DNA of 36,545 bases. It comes from Myxococcales bacterium. GTDB taxonomy: Bacteria; Myxococcota_A; Polyangia; JAHFDS01. The DNA lies in assembly GCA_023248855.1 (NCBI GenBank), contig JAHFDS010000023.1, positions 1 through 36,545 of the forward strand, in the 5' to 3' direction. Shown here one piece after another: positions 7,304 to 15,885 of the stretch; position 1 is the stretch's first letter; each line of letters opens with the position of its first letter. The notes below the pieces were generated by a model. It saw only the letters and a program-made list of their open reading frames with translations. It had not been told where the DNA came from and ran no database searches. A program made the translations under genes and the position numbers.

Positions 7304-8860
7304 CTACCCCACGATCTGCGCGACCACGATGGTCGCGTCGTCCTGGATGCGCCCGCTTGCGCGGTGCGCGTGCAGGTCCGCGAGCACCGCGTCGCGCACG
7401 TCGATGGGCCCGAGCCCCGCCTGGATGCGCCGCTGCAGGCCCAGCCGGAGCCGGCGCTCGCCGAACTCCTCGCCGGATGGATCCGTCGCCTCGGACATGC
7501 CGTCCGAATACCAGACGATCACGTCTCCGGCCGCGACGCGGGTCGACTGGACGGTGAACTCGGGGCTCGGCCCCTCGCCGAGCAGCGGACCCAGATCCGC
7601 CAGCGGCTCCGTGGCCGAGCCGGGATGGAACAGAAGGGGCATCGGGTGCCCGGCGTTCGAGAAGTGCAGCGTGCCGGCGGCGGGATCGATCACTGCCGCG
7701 AACGCGCTCGAGGTGAAACGGCCGTGACCCGCGTGGAGGACCGCGCGATTGAGGTGGGCGAGCACGCGATCGGGTGACGACGCGTCGGGGATGAGCTCAC
7801 AGGCCGCCACGACGGCCGCGGTGATGAGCGCCGCGGGCACACCGTGACCGACCACGTCACCGATGAGCACGAGCACCCGCCCCTTTCCTGCATCGCGGTG
7901 GGACCAGAAGTCGCCGCCACACTCGCTCGCCGCCTCGACGCGGCCGCACAGGCGCATCCCGGCCTGCTCGATCAGCGCCGCCGAGGGCAAGAGCGACTCC
8001 TGCACGGCGCGCGCGAGCTCGAGCTCCTTGTCGAGCGCGGCGCGCTGGGCGCCCTCCTGGAGCAGCACGGAGATCCGGTCGGCGAGGTGGTTGAAGTCGA
8101 CGGCCAGGCGGGCGAGCTCGTCCCGGCCGCGCGCGGGGACCCGCAGGGACAGCTCGCCATCGGCGATGCGCCGCGCCAGCGCGCCGAGCTCGACGATGGG
8201 CCGGGCCACGCGCATGCCCTGCAGGATGGCCAGGCCGGCGCCGAACAGCAGAAGGCCGATCGCGGCCCCACCCGTGAGCTTTACCGCGCGACGCGCGCGC
8301 AGCGAGGAGGCCTCGCGGGCCTGCAGGAGCTGCGCCTGCAACGTGCGCATCGACAGGCCCACGCGGAGCTGCCCCAGGGCGCGCCGCTCACCGGGGTGGC
8401 GCACGCTCTCGGCATAGACCACGAGGCTCGGATCCTGCGGATCGGGGACCCGCGGGCAGCTGGCGCCGCTGCGCAGGCGGGCGGACAGCTCGTCGTCGGG
8501 CAACTGCGGCGGACGACCCGCGCGATCCCCGCGCGAGTCCGCGACCACTTGCCCCGTGTCGTCGGCCAAGAGGACGAAGCGGACGTCGGGATCCACGGCC
8601 GCCGCCGTCTCGGCCAGGGCCTGCAGGTAGGTGTAGTTGTGGTCGATCAGCGCGGACTGGGCGGCCATCGCGGTGCTGCGCACGAGGGCGTTGGCGACCG
8701 CGTCCTTGGCCGCCCGGGTGCCCTGCGTGCGCGCCTCGGCCTCCGACGACGACCAGCTCGACAGCGCGCTCACCTCGATGCCGAGGAACGTCGCGACCAC
8801 CACCGCGACCACCGCGGCGGTGGTCAGACTCAGCCGCGCGCTGATGGACCGGAACGCCAC
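7304..8860 (-). CDS. membrane-bound SpoIIE/RsbU-type PP2C serine phosphatase with HAMP domain
   Basis: This 518-residue protein has transmembrane segments at about residues 10-32 and 195-215 flanking a periplasmic sensor region with VRFVLLADDTGQVVADS, a Cache-like strand pattern. A HAMP domain (about 217-270, RPIVELGALARRIADGELSLRV) and a short coiled coil lead to the PP2C-type domain: ASECGGDFW, IGDVVGHGVPAALITA, NAGHPMPLLF, VWYSDGMSEA and QDDATIVV supply the metal-binding aspartates. Such proteins dephosphorylate STAS-domain anti-sigma antagonists, and a STAS-type gene is divergently encoded 70 bases away. GTG start. The signal sensed is unknown. Confidence 0.92.
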   Translation of the reverse strand: MAFRSISARLSLTTAAVVAVVVATFLGIEVSALSSWSSSEAEARTQGTRAAKDAVANALVRSTAMAAQSALIDHNYTYLQALAETAAAVDPDVRFVLLADDTGQVVADSRGDRAGRPPQLPDDELSARLRSGASCPRVPDPQDPSLVVYAESVRHPGERRALGQLRVGLSMRTLQAQLLQAREASSLRARRAVKLTGGAAIGLLLFGAGLAILQGMRVARPIVELGALARRIADGELSLRVPARGRDELARLAVDFNHLADRISVLLQEGAQRAALDKELELARAVQESLLPSAALIEQAGMRLCGRVEAASECGGDFWSHRDAGKGRVLVLIGDVVGHGVPAALITAAVVAACELIPDASSPDRVLAHLNRAVLHAGHGRFTSSAFAAVIDPAAGTLHFSNAGHPMPLLFHPGSATEPLADLGPLLGEGPSPEFTVQSTRVAAGDVIVWYSDGMSEATDPSGEEFGERRLRLGLQRRIQAGLGPIDVRDAVLADLHAHRASGRIQDDATIVVAQIVG

Positions 8861-8930
8861 CAGCTACCAGCGTATTCGCCGGCGCGGGCCCGAGCAACCG
8901 GCGCGCCCCCGGCTGCGATATGCTGCCCGC

Positions 8931-9407
8931 GTGGGAGAGACGGGTCGCCTGCGCATCGACGTGTTCCGCGATCGCCGCCAGACGACGCTGCGGCTGGCGG
9001 GCCCGATCGACGAGACGGCTGCGCTGCAGGCGCTGGGACCCATGCTGGCGCCGGTGGTGGTCGATCTCGGTCACGTCACGCTCATCAACTCGCGCGGGGT
9101 GCGCGAGTGGATCAGGTTCCTGCGTGCGCTCACGCCACGCGGCGCGGTCCACTTGCGGCACTGCCCCGCGTGCATGGTCAACCAGTTCAACCTCGTGCGC
9201 GCCGCCGCCGCCGACGTGATCGTGGAATCGTTCGATGCGCCCTACGCCTGTGACGCCTGCGGATACCAGGACATGCTCGAGCTCGAGCCCGCGGTCCACC
9301 TTCGGTCGGGGCCGCCGACGTTTCCGTGCGCGCGCTGCGGTGGGGCGATGCGGTTCGACGACTTTCCCGAGAGCTACTTCCTGTTCCTCGAAGGCAAGCC
9401 GACCTGA
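8931..9407 (+). CDS. STAS-like domain protein with C-terminal zinc ribbon
   Basis: This 158-residue protein begins at GTG 8931; the longer track ORF is read-through of the opposite-strand phosphatase gene. Residues 5-95 have the alternating strand/helix pattern of a STAS domain (TTLRLAGPIDETAAL, PVVVDLGHVTLINSRGVREW). The usual D-S-S/T-G phosphorylation loop is N-S-R-G, so the serine phosphorylated in SpoIIAA-type proteins is an arginine here. Residues about 105-150 carry two CxxC pairs (CDACG, CARCGG), a likely zinc ribbon. Its divergent position opposite a PP2C phosphatase suggests a partner-switching link, but the altered loop argues against simple phospho-control. Confidence 0.75.
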   Translation: MGETGRLRIDVFRDRRQTTLRLAGPIDETAALQALGPMLAPVVVDLGHVTLINSRGVREWIRFLRALTPRGAVHLRHCPACMVNQFNLVRAAAADVIVESFDAPYACDACGYQDMLELEPAVHLRSGPPTFPCARCGGAMRFDDFPESYFLFLEGKPT

Positions 9408-9425
9408 TCTGCTGCTCCGGAGAGA

Positions 9426-9977
9426 TCAGCCCTTCTTGCCGAGGAAGAACGTCTGGATGGGACCGGGGTCGATGGGCTCACCGGAGACCAGGGCGCCGAG
9501 CAGCGCCTCGCCGAGGCGGGCCAGCGCGAGCAGCTGGGACATGCGATCGCTCATGAACCTGAGCGTGCGCTTGCGGTCGCCCGTCGCGCGCTTGGCCGCC
9601 GCAAGGAGGACGCTCTCGGCCGCCACGAAGTCGTCCGCCGCCTGCCGCACCATCTGCAGCTCGCGCTCCCGGAACACGCGAGACACCATCTTCCAGATGC
9701 TGGTCTCGGCCTCGTAGAAGTCACGGCGGTCGCCCGGCCGCCAGGTGCGGCGCACGACGCCCCACTTCTGCAGCTCCGACACCGCCATGCTGACCGCGCC
9801 GACGCTCATGTGCAGGCGCTCGGACAGCTCGGCCGCGGGAACGGGCTCAGCGGAGAGATAGAGCACGGTCCACAGGCGCCCCATCGCACGGCGGAAGCCC
9901 CAGAATTCCATCAGGCCCCCGATGGCGTCGGCCACCCGCAGCTCGGCGGCCCGGAGCTCCTCGTCCTCGCTCGACAT
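9426..9977 (-). CDS. GbsR/MarR-family winged-helix transcriptional regulator
   Basis: This 183-residue protein begins at MSSEDEE; the track ORF extends into the opposite gene. Residues about 15-90 form a winged helix: LMEFWGFRRAMGRLWTVLYLS, then helix-turn-helix AAELSERLHMSVGAVSMAVSELQKWGVVRR, then wing residues RPGDRRDFYEAE. The FWGF...GRLW...L pattern is the hallmark of the GbsR branch of MarR regulators. The C-terminal half is helical and probably dimerises. It is transcribed divergently from the menaquinone operon, with a perfect palindrome in the 83-base gap, so it probably represses itself and/or that operon. The ligand is unknown. Confidence 0.88.
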   Translation of the reverse strand: MSSEDEELRAAELRVADAIGGLMEFWGFRRAMGRLWTVLYLSAEPVPAAELSERLHMSVGAVSMAVSELQKWGVVRRTWRPGDRRDFYEAETSIWKMVSRVFRERELQMVRQAADDFVAAESVLLAAAKRATGDRKRTLRFMSDRMSQLLALARLGEALLGALVSGEPIDPGPIQTFFLGKKG

Positions 9978-10021
9978 CGATTTGTCTTGACCTCCATGCT
10001 CATTGTGCACAGAGTATTTTA

Positions 10022-10045
10022 AAGTTTCAATCCATTTTGAAACTT
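10022..10045. promoter_or_regulatory. perfect palindrome, candidate operator of the GbsR-type regulator
   Basis: AAGTTTCAA (10022-10030) and TTGAAACTT (10037-10045) are perfect 9-base arms separated by six bases. The site lies in an AT-rich patch between the regulator gene and the polyprenyl synthase gene. On the minus strand a -10-like TAAAAT (10016-10021) overlaps its edge, so binding would cover the regulator promoter. It ends 15 bases before the ATG of the operon's first gene and just ahead of GGAGG (10052-10056). Confidence 0.7.
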
Positions 10046-10060
10046 CATGACGGAGGCCCC

Positions 10061-11122
10061 ATGTCGGTCGCGACGGACCACGCCCCTGAGCCGGTGATGT
10101 CCCACCTCGACGCGCTGCTCGCAGACCGCACGCTGCCCGACCTGCGGGCCCGGCTGTCGGAGCTCGACGGCTGGGCGCGCCAGGACCTCGCCTCGATCGA
10201 GGCCGAGCTGACGCGGCTCGGCGACAGCTCCCTGGTCGGCAAGAGCGCACGCCACCTGCTCGCCCGCGGCGGCAAGCGCCTGCGCCCGCTCTGCGTCACC
10301 CTCGCGGCCCGGCTCGGCGACGGCGTGACCGATGCCGCCCGCGAGGTCGCGGTGGCCGTGGAGCTCGTGCACAACGCGACGCTGCTCCACGACGACGTCA
10401 TCGACCTCGGCGAGGTGCGGCGCGGCGCGCCGGCGGCGCGGTTGCTCTACGGCAACGCCGCCTCGATCTTCGCGGGGGACTTCCTGCTCGTCGAGGCAAT
10501 CCGCCGCGTGCAGCGCGCGGCGGTGCCGGGCGAGCTCGAACGCATGCTCGCCGTCATCGACACGATGATCGAGGCCGAGGCGCTGCAGCTCTTGCACAAG
10601 GGCGACCTCGCCACCGACGTCGCCACCTACCTGCACGTCGTCGAGGGCAAGACGGCGGCGCTGTTTCGCTGGGCGCTCGGCGCGGGCGCACGCACCGCCG
10701 GCCTCGGCGAGCGCGCGCAGGCCGCCATCGATCGCTATGGCCGACACCTGGGCGTCGCCTTCCAGCTCATCGACGACGTGCTCGACTTCGCGGGCGACGC
10801 GGCCACGCTCGGCAAGGAGCCGCTCGCCGATCTGCGCGAGGGCAAGCTCACCTATCCGCTGCTGCTCGGCCTGCCGCGCGATCCGGACCTCGGCCCCGCG
10901 ATCCGCGCCGCGCTCGAGACGCCCGTGGATCAGCCGCTACCGCGCGAGCTCTCGCGTACGGTGCTGGGCAGCCTCGACCGCACCGGAGCGCTCGCCGAGG
11001 CGCGCGCCGCCGCCGCCGCGCACGTCGCCTCTGCCATCGACGCGCTCGCCGCGCTGCCGCAGATGGCCGCGCGGGCGGCGCTCGGCACCATCGCCGAGGC
11101 CACCGTGGCGAGGGAGCGCTGA
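10061..11122 (+). CDS. trans-polyprenyl diphosphate synthase (menaquinone side chain)
   Basis: This 353-residue all-helical prenyltransferase makes the long isoprenoid tail of menaquinone from farnesyl or geranyl diphosphate and IPP. It has GGKRLRP (IPP-binding, 70-76), the first aspartate-rich motif LLHDDVIDLG (DDVID at 111-115) with the RRGAPAARLLYGN stretch, and the second, FQLIDDVLDFAGD. The start ATG 10061 follows GGAGG; the track's TTG start lies inside the operator palindrome and is rejected. It is the first gene of the men operon, its stop overlapping the next ATG (TGATG). Chain length cannot be read reliably; heptaprenyl to nonaprenyl is likely. Confidence 0.93.
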   Translation: MSVATDHAPEPVMSHLDALLADRTLPDLRARLSELDGWARQDLASIEAELTRLGDSSLVGKSARHLLARGGKRLRPLCVTLAARLGDGVTDAAREVAVAVELVHNATLLHDDVIDLGEVRRGAPAARLLYGNAASIFAGDFLLVEAIRRVQRAAVPGELERMLAVIDTMIEAEALQLLHKGDLATDVATYLHVVEGKTAALFRWALGAGARTAGLGERAQAAIDRYGRHLGVAFQLIDDVLDFAGDAATLGKEPLADLREGKLTYPLLLGLPRDPDLGPAIRAALETPVDQPLPRELSRTVLGSLDRTGALAEARAAAAAHVASAIDALAALPQMAARAALGTIAEATVARER

Positions 11123-12111
11123 TGCTCGTCGTCCTGCGCAAGGAGGCCGATCCCGGGGCCGTCGAGCGGGCGCTCGCCGGGGCGGGCCTGTGGTGCCGAC
11201 GCCTGCAGGCGCGCGCGGGCGACACCCCGACGCAGCTGTGGGTGCTGCCGTTCTCGCAGGAGGTCTCGGCCGAAGCGCTCCTCGCGATCGACGGCGTGGC
11301 CGCGATCGCCGACTCACCGAGCCCGCACCCGCGCCTCGATGCGCAGCCGAGACCCGCGATCGTCGCAGGCGTGCGCTTCGGGGTGGCGGAAGCGCCGGTG
11401 CTGCTCGCCGGCCCTTGCGCCGTCGAGTCCGCGGCGCAGATCAGCGAGCTCGCCCGGCGCCTCGCGCGCCAGGGAGTGCGCTTCTTGCGCGGCGGCGCGT
11501 TCAAGCCGCGCTCTTCCCCCTATGCGTTCCGTGGCCACGGGGTCGAGGCGCTGGGCTGGCTTCGCCGCGCGGCCGAGGAAAATGGCCTCGGCGTCGTGAC
11601 CGAGGCGCTCGGAGAGGGCGACGTGGACGCGGTGGTCGAGCACGCCGACCTCGTGCAGATCGGCTCACGCAACATGCAGAACTTCGCGCTCCTGCGCGCG
11701 TGCGGCAAGCGCGCGCGTCCCATCCTGCTCAAGCGCGGCATGGCGGCGACGCTCGAGGAATGGCGCCTCGCGGCCGAGCACTGCCTCGAGGCGGGCGCGC
11801 CTTCGGTCCTCCTGTGCGAGCGCGGGTTGCGCGGCTTCGACGGCGAGACGCGCAACCTGCTCGACCTCGGCGCGGTGGCGCTGCTGGCCCACGTGCACGG
11901 TCTGCCGGTCGTGGTGGATCCCTCGCACGCGTCGGGGCGACGGGACCTCGTGGTGCCGCTCTCGCGGGCGGCGCTGGCGGCCGGCGCGGCGGGCCTGCTC
12001 ATCGAGACGCACGCGGACCCGAGCGCGGCGCTGTCCGACGGCCCACAGGCGCTCCTGCCCGAGGAGCTCGCGCGCATCGGCGCCCCGGCTCCGCGCGAGG
12101 GACACTCGTGA
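11122..12111 (+). CDS. aroF: 3-deoxy-7-phosphoheptulonate (DAHP) synthase, type I-beta
   Basis: This 329-residue enzyme condenses PEP and erythrose 4-phosphate, the first step to chorismate. Residues 1-70 form a ferredoxin-like N-terminal domain of the I-beta class that can carry feedback control. The barrel has LLAGPCAVES, RGGAFKPRSSPYAFRG, VQIGSRNMQNFALL, ILLKRGMAATLEEW and VVVDPSHASGRRDLV, with the metal and substrate residues in place. The fused chorismate mutase found in some relatives is absent. It sits inside the menaquinone operon with overlapping starts and stops, which implies a supply of chorismate matched to quinone demand. Confidence 0.95.
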   Translation: MLVVLRKEADPGAVERALAGAGLWCRRLQARAGDTPTQLWVLPFSQEVSAEALLAIDGVAAIADSPSPHPRLDAQPRPAIVAGVRFGVAEAPVLLAGPCAVESAAQISELARRLARQGVRFLRGGAFKPRSSPYAFRGHGVEALGWLRRAAEENGLGVVTEALGEGDVDAVVEHADLVQIGSRNMQNFALLRACGKRARPILLKRGMAATLEEWRLAAEHCLEAGAPSVLLCERGLRGFDGETRNLLDLGAVALLAHVHGLPVVVDPSHASGRRDLVVPLSRAALAAGAAGLLIETHADPSAALSDGPQALLPEELARIGAPAPREGHS

Positions 12112-12806
12112 CCGCGCCGCGCGCCGGCTCGGGCGCGATGTTCGACGCCATCGCAGGCCGCTATGACCTGCTCAACCGCGTGCTCTCGGGCGGTCTCGAC
12201 CGGCGCTGGCGCCAGAACCTCGTGCACGCCCTCGGCCTTGCGGCGGGTGCGCGCGTGCTGGATCTCGCGACCGGCACCGGCGACGTCGCGATCGCCATCG
12301 CGAAGGCGCACCCGGATGCCCGCGTGGTGGGTCTCGACCCCTCGGCGCGGATGCTCGAGGTCGCTCGGCGCAAGGTCGACGCAGCCGGCCTCGCCGATCG
12401 CGTCTCGCTGGTCGAAGGCGCCGCGGAGCAGCTCCCGCTTCCCGACGCCTCCTTCGAGGCCATCACGATGGCGTTCGGCATCCGGAACGTGCCCGATCGC
12501 CCGCGTGCGCTCGCCGAGGCGGTGCGAGTGCTCCGGCCCCGCGGCGTGCTCGCGATCCTCGAGCTCGGCGAGCCGCGCGAGGGTGTGCTCGGCGCGATCG
12601 GCCGACTGCACGTACACGGCCTCGTGCCGCGCCTCGGTGCGCTGCTCTCGGGCGCCCGCGAGTACCGCTACCTCGCGGACTCGATCGCGCGGTTTCCGCG
12701 GCCCGATCAGTTCACCGCGTTCCTGCTCGAGGCGGGCCTTCGCGACGTGCACGTCGAGGCGCAGACGCTCGGCGCCTGCCATCTCTACGTCGGCAGGCGG
12801 CCATGA
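12108..12806 (+). CDS. menG: demethylmenaquinone methyltransferase (MenG/UbiE)
   Basis: This 232-residue SAM-dependent methyltransferase performs the last step of menaquinone synthesis, C-methylation of demethylmenaquinone. FDAIAGRYDLLNRVLSGGLDRRWR is the UbiE/MenG N-terminal signature. VLDLATGTGDVAIAIA is the SAM-binding loop, and ITMAFGIRNVPDRPRAL is the second UbiE signature. The start is GTG 12108, whose GTGA overlaps the aroF stop; the long track ORF upstream in this frame is a shadow of aroF and the prenyl synthase. With no ubiquinone genes nearby, a menaquinone role is favoured. Confidence 0.95.
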   Translation: MTAPRAGSGAMFDAIAGRYDLLNRVLSGGLDRRWRQNLVHALGLAAGARVLDLATGTGDVAIAIAKAHPDARVVGLDPSARMLEVARRKVDAAGLADRVSLVEGAAEQLPLPDASFEAITMAFGIRNVPDRPRALAEAVRVLRPRGVLAILELGEPREGVLGAIGRLHVHGLVPRLGALLSGAREYRYLADSIARFPRPDQFTAFLLEAGLRDVHVEAQTLGACHLYVGRRP

Positions 12807-14086
12807 CGCTGCGCCTCGTCTCCGTACCCGCGCCGGTGCGCCCGCTCGAGGCGGCGCTCGGGGCCCTGTCCGCGTTCGACCCCATGTCAGCGCTGCTCGA
12901 CGTCCCCGGCGGGCCGCGCGTGGTGACCGCAGGCGTGCTCCGGCGCGTACCGCCGGGCCCGGGGCTGGCCGCGCGCGCAAAGGCCGCGCTCGCCGACGTC
13001 GCAGGCGACGCGCACCTGGTGGGCGCCCTGCCCTTCGCAAGCCCTTTCCGCGAGGTGACCCCCGAGCCGCCCTTCGACGCCCTCGCCGCCCTCGGGCTCG
13101 TGCTGCCACGCCTGTCGTACGAGCTCGGCGATGGCTGCGCGACGCTCACGCTCTGCCACGCGGACGGCGATCCACCGGCGCACGTCCTGGCCGCGGCGCT
13201 GGCGGCGATCGATCGTGCGAGACCGCCGGGAGCCGGCTCGCTGCTCGGCATCGCCGTGCGGCCGCTGCCCGCCATGCGCTACCAGCAGATGGTCGAGGCG
13301 GCTCTCGGCGCGATCGGCGAGGGGCGCTTGCAGAAGGTGGTCCTCGCGCGCCGCACCCTGGTCACCGCCCCACGCCCGTTCGATCCCGCGAGCGCGCTTT
13401 CGCGCCTGACCGACGAGCCGAACGCGCTGCGCTTCTGCGTCCGCGCGGGCGAGCTCGCGTTCGTCGGCGCGTCCCCCGAACGGCTCGTCGCGCGCACCGG
13501 CCTCGACGTGCGCACCGAGGCGCTGGCGGGGTCGGCCCGCCGCTCCGACGACCTGGTCGGCGATCCGAAGGAGCGGGCTGAGCACGCGCACGTGGCCGAC
13601 GCGATCGCGGAGCGCCTCGGGCGCCTGTGCGACGTGCTCGAGGTCGCGAGCACGCCCGAGGTGCGCGCCGTCGCCCGCGGCGTCCACCTGCGCACGCCCG
13701 TGCGGGCGCGGCTGCGCGAGCCGGTGCACGTCCTCGATCTGGTCTCGGCGCTGCATCCGACGCCGGCCGTCGCCGGTACGCCGAACGACGTGGCGCTGGC
13801 GCTGCTCTCCGCGCTCGAGCCGGTACCGCGCGGCCTCTACGCGGGACCGGTCGGCTACTGCGACGCGCGCGGCGACGGGGACTTCTGGGTCGCGCTCCGA
13901 AGCGGCTTGCTGGCCGGCGCCGAGGCGCACCTCTACGCGGGCGCGGGCATCGTGCGCGGCTCGGATCCGGCGCGCGAGCACGCCGAGACCGAGTGGAAGC
14001 TCCGCACGATGCTGCACGCCCTCGGTGCCGCGGACGCTCCGCCCCGCACGAGCGAGGCAGCGCCCCTGCTCGGGGGCCGCCCGTGA
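12803..14086 (+). CDS. menF: isochorismate synthase
   Basis: This 427-residue member of the chorismate-utilising enzyme family converts chorismate to isochorismate, committing it to menaquinone. The C-terminal two thirds hold the family core: EGRLQKVVLARR (with the catalytic lysine), FVGASPERLV, TEALAGSARR, the LHPTPAVAGTP segment, and YAGPVGYCDARGDGDFWVALRSG followed by LYAGAGIVRGSDP. The N-terminal third is divergent, as usual. It overlaps menG and menD by four bases each. A siderophore-type isochorismate synthase is excluded mainly by the operon. Confidence 0.95.
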   Translation: MTLRLVSVPAPVRPLEAALGALSAFDPMSALLDVPGGPRVVTAGVLRRVPPGPGLAARAKAALADVAGDAHLVGALPFASPFREVTPEPPFDALAALGLVLPRLSYELGDGCATLTLCHADGDPPAHVLAAALAAIDRARPPGAGSLLGIAVRPLPAMRYQQMVEAALGAIGEGRLQKVVLARRTLVTAPRPFDPASALSRLTDEPNALRFCVRAGELAFVGASPERLVARTGLDVRTEALAGSARRSDDLVGDPKERAEHAHVADAIAERLGRLCDVLEVASTPEVRAVARGVHLRTPVRARLREPVHVLDLVSALHPTPAVAGTPNDVALALLSALEPVPRGLYAGPVGYCDARGDGDFWVALRSGLLAGAEAHLYAGAGIVRGSDPAREHAETEWKLRTMLHALGAADAPPRTSEAAPLLGGRP

Positions 14087-15885
14087 GCGTCATGGCCAGC
14101 ACCACGCCGGGCCTCGCCGCGACGGCGGAGAACCTGGCGCAACACTGGGCGCGCCTGCTGGTCGAGGGCCTGGCCGCCGCCGGGGTGATGGACGTGGTGG
14201 TCTGCCCGGGATCGCGCTCGACGCCGCTCGTCCTGGCCGCGGATGCGTGCGCGCGCGTGCGCGTCCACGACCTCATCGACGAGCGCTCCGCCGCGTTCTT
14301 CGCGCTCGGGCAGGCGCGGGCCACCGGCCGGCCCTCGGCGGTCTTCTACACGTCGGGCACCGCTGGAGCACATGCGTACCCCGCCGTGATCGAGGCGGAG
14401 CACGCGCACCTGCCGCTCGTCGTCGTGACGGCCAACCGGCCGCCCGAGCTCTGGGCCTGCGACGCGGCGCAGACCATCGATCAGACGCGACTCTTCGGCG
14501 CCCACGCGCGGGCGTTCGCCCTGGGCGCGCCCGAGCCGCAGCCCAGCGCGCTCGCCGCGCTCCGTCGCGTGGCAGCGCAGGTGGTCGCGGCGACGCTCAC
14601 GCCCACGCCGGGCCCCGTCCACCTCGACGTCCCCCTGCGAAAACCCCTCGAGCCTACGCCCGCCACACCCGCCGGCGCCGCCCTCTCGGCGCTGGTCGAG
14701 CGGCTCGTGCGCGGCCCGGCGATCGAGATCGCGCCGGCACACCTGGCGCCGGATCCGACGGCGCTCGGCCAGCTGGCTCGCCTTTTGGCGCGCGCGGAAC
14801 GAGGCATCCTGGTGTGCGGGCCCCTGCCGGCGGCGGAGGCGTCGCACCGGGCCCTTCTGCTGGCGTTCGCGCGCGCAGGGGGCCTGGCCCTGTTCGCGGA
14901 GGCGACGAGCCAGCTGCGCTTTTCGGGCGCCGCGGAGCCGCTGCGCTGCGACGCCTTCGACACGCTCCTGCGCTCGCCCGCGCTGCGCGCGCGCCTGCGC
15001 CCCGACCTCATCGTGCAGCTCGGCGGAACGCCGCTCTCCAGCGGCTACGAGGCGCTCGTCGCCGAGCATCCGGAGGTGACGCGGATCGTGATCTCGCCGC
15101 ACGCCTTCGCCGATCCATCGGGCTCCCCGGCGCTACACCTCCGCTGTTCCCCCGCGGCCGTCGCGCGAGCGCTCGCCGCCTCACCGCGTCCGGAGGGCGC
15201 GGTCGCGCGGGCCATCTCGACGCTTTCCGCCCGCGTCATGCGCGCCGCGGCCGCCATCGCCGGGGACGGCTTTGGCGAGGCCGCCGTCGCGCGCCTCACG
15301 CTCGCCGCGGCACCCCCGGGGAGCCTGCTCCAGCTCGGCAACAGCTTGCCCATCCGCACCGTCGAGGCCTTCTGCGACGGGGCTTGCGCCGACGTCACCG
15401 TGCTCAGCCAGCGCGGGGCCAACGGCATCGATGGCCTGGTCTCCGGCGCGGCCGGCGCGGCCCTCGCGGCGCGCTCACCCACCACGCTGCTCGTCGGTGA
15501 CGTGTCCTTCCTGCACGATCTCGGGGGCCTCCTGGCCGCGCGCGCCGTCGACTCGCCGCTCGCGATCGTGGTCGTCCAGAACGACGGCGGCCGCATCTTC
15601 GACGCGCTGCCGCTCGGCCGGGTGCCGGGCCTCGAGGCCGCACGCGAGCGGCACTTCGTGATGCCGCCCCGCGTGGATCTCGCGGCCTGCGTCCATGGCT
15701 TCGGCGTCGAATTCGCCAAAGCAGATACGTCACCGGGGCTCGCCGCCGAGCTGGCCCGCGCCCACGCCCGCGCCGGCTGCACCGTCATCGAGGCGATCGT
15801 GCCGCCGGACGCCGCCGGGCGCGAGCGCGCCGCCCTCGACCGGGCCGCCACCGCCCTCTGTGCCACCGAAGGAGACCTGCCATGA
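14083..15885 (+). CDS. menD: SEPHCHC synthase (2-succinyl-5-enolpyruvyl-6-hydroxy-3-cyclohexene-1-carboxylate synthase)
   Basis: This 600-residue thiamine-diphosphate enzyme joins isochorismate and 2-oxoglutarate. The N-terminal domain has [14 protein letters not shown], the [13 protein letters not shown] segment with the catalytic Glu, [34 protein letters not shown] and [10 protein letters not shown]. The C-terminal ThDP motif is [42 protein letters not shown] 14083 was chosen for its GTGA overlap with menF; ATG 14092 is possible. The length is slightly above E. coli MenD. It is followed by menB with another four-base overlap. Confidence 0.96.
   Translation: MSVMASTTPGLAATAENLAQHWARLLVEGLAAAGVMDVVVCPGSRSTPLVLAADACARVRVHDLIDERSAAFFALGQARATGRPSAVFYTSGTAGAHAYPAVIEAEHAHLPLVVVTANRPPELWACDAAQTIDQTRLFGAHARAFALGAPEPQPSALAALRRVAAQVVAATLTPTPGPVHLDVPLRKPLEPTPATPAGAALSALVERLVRGPAIEIAPAHLAPDPTALGQLARLLARAERGILVCGPLPAAEASHRALLLAFARAGGLALFAEATSQLRFSGAAEPLRCDAFDTLLRSPALRARLRPDLIVQLGGTPLSSGYEALVAEHPEVTRIVISPHAFADPSGSPALHLRCSPAAVARALAASPRPEGAVARAISTLSARVMRAAAAIAGDGFGEAAVARLTLAAAPPGSLLQLGNSLPIRTVEAFCDGACADVTVLSQRGANGIDGLVSGAAGAALAARSPTTLLVGDVSFLHDLGGLLAARAVDSPLAIVVVQNDGGRIFDALPLGRVPGLEAARERHFVMPPRVDLAACVHGFGVEFAKADTSPGLAAELARAHARAGCTVIEAIVPPDAAGRERAALDRAATALCATEGDLP

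Noticed and set aside
9987-10020. TTGACC ... TATTTT as a plus-strand promoter for the menaquinone operon
   Set aside because: The spacing is 22 bases, too long for a standard sigma70 promoter, so I did not annotate it.
10737-12107. N-terminal extension of the menG frame
   Set aside because: The region overlaps the prenyl synthase and DAHP synthase genes in another frame; GTG 12108 with a GTGA overlap is the natural start.
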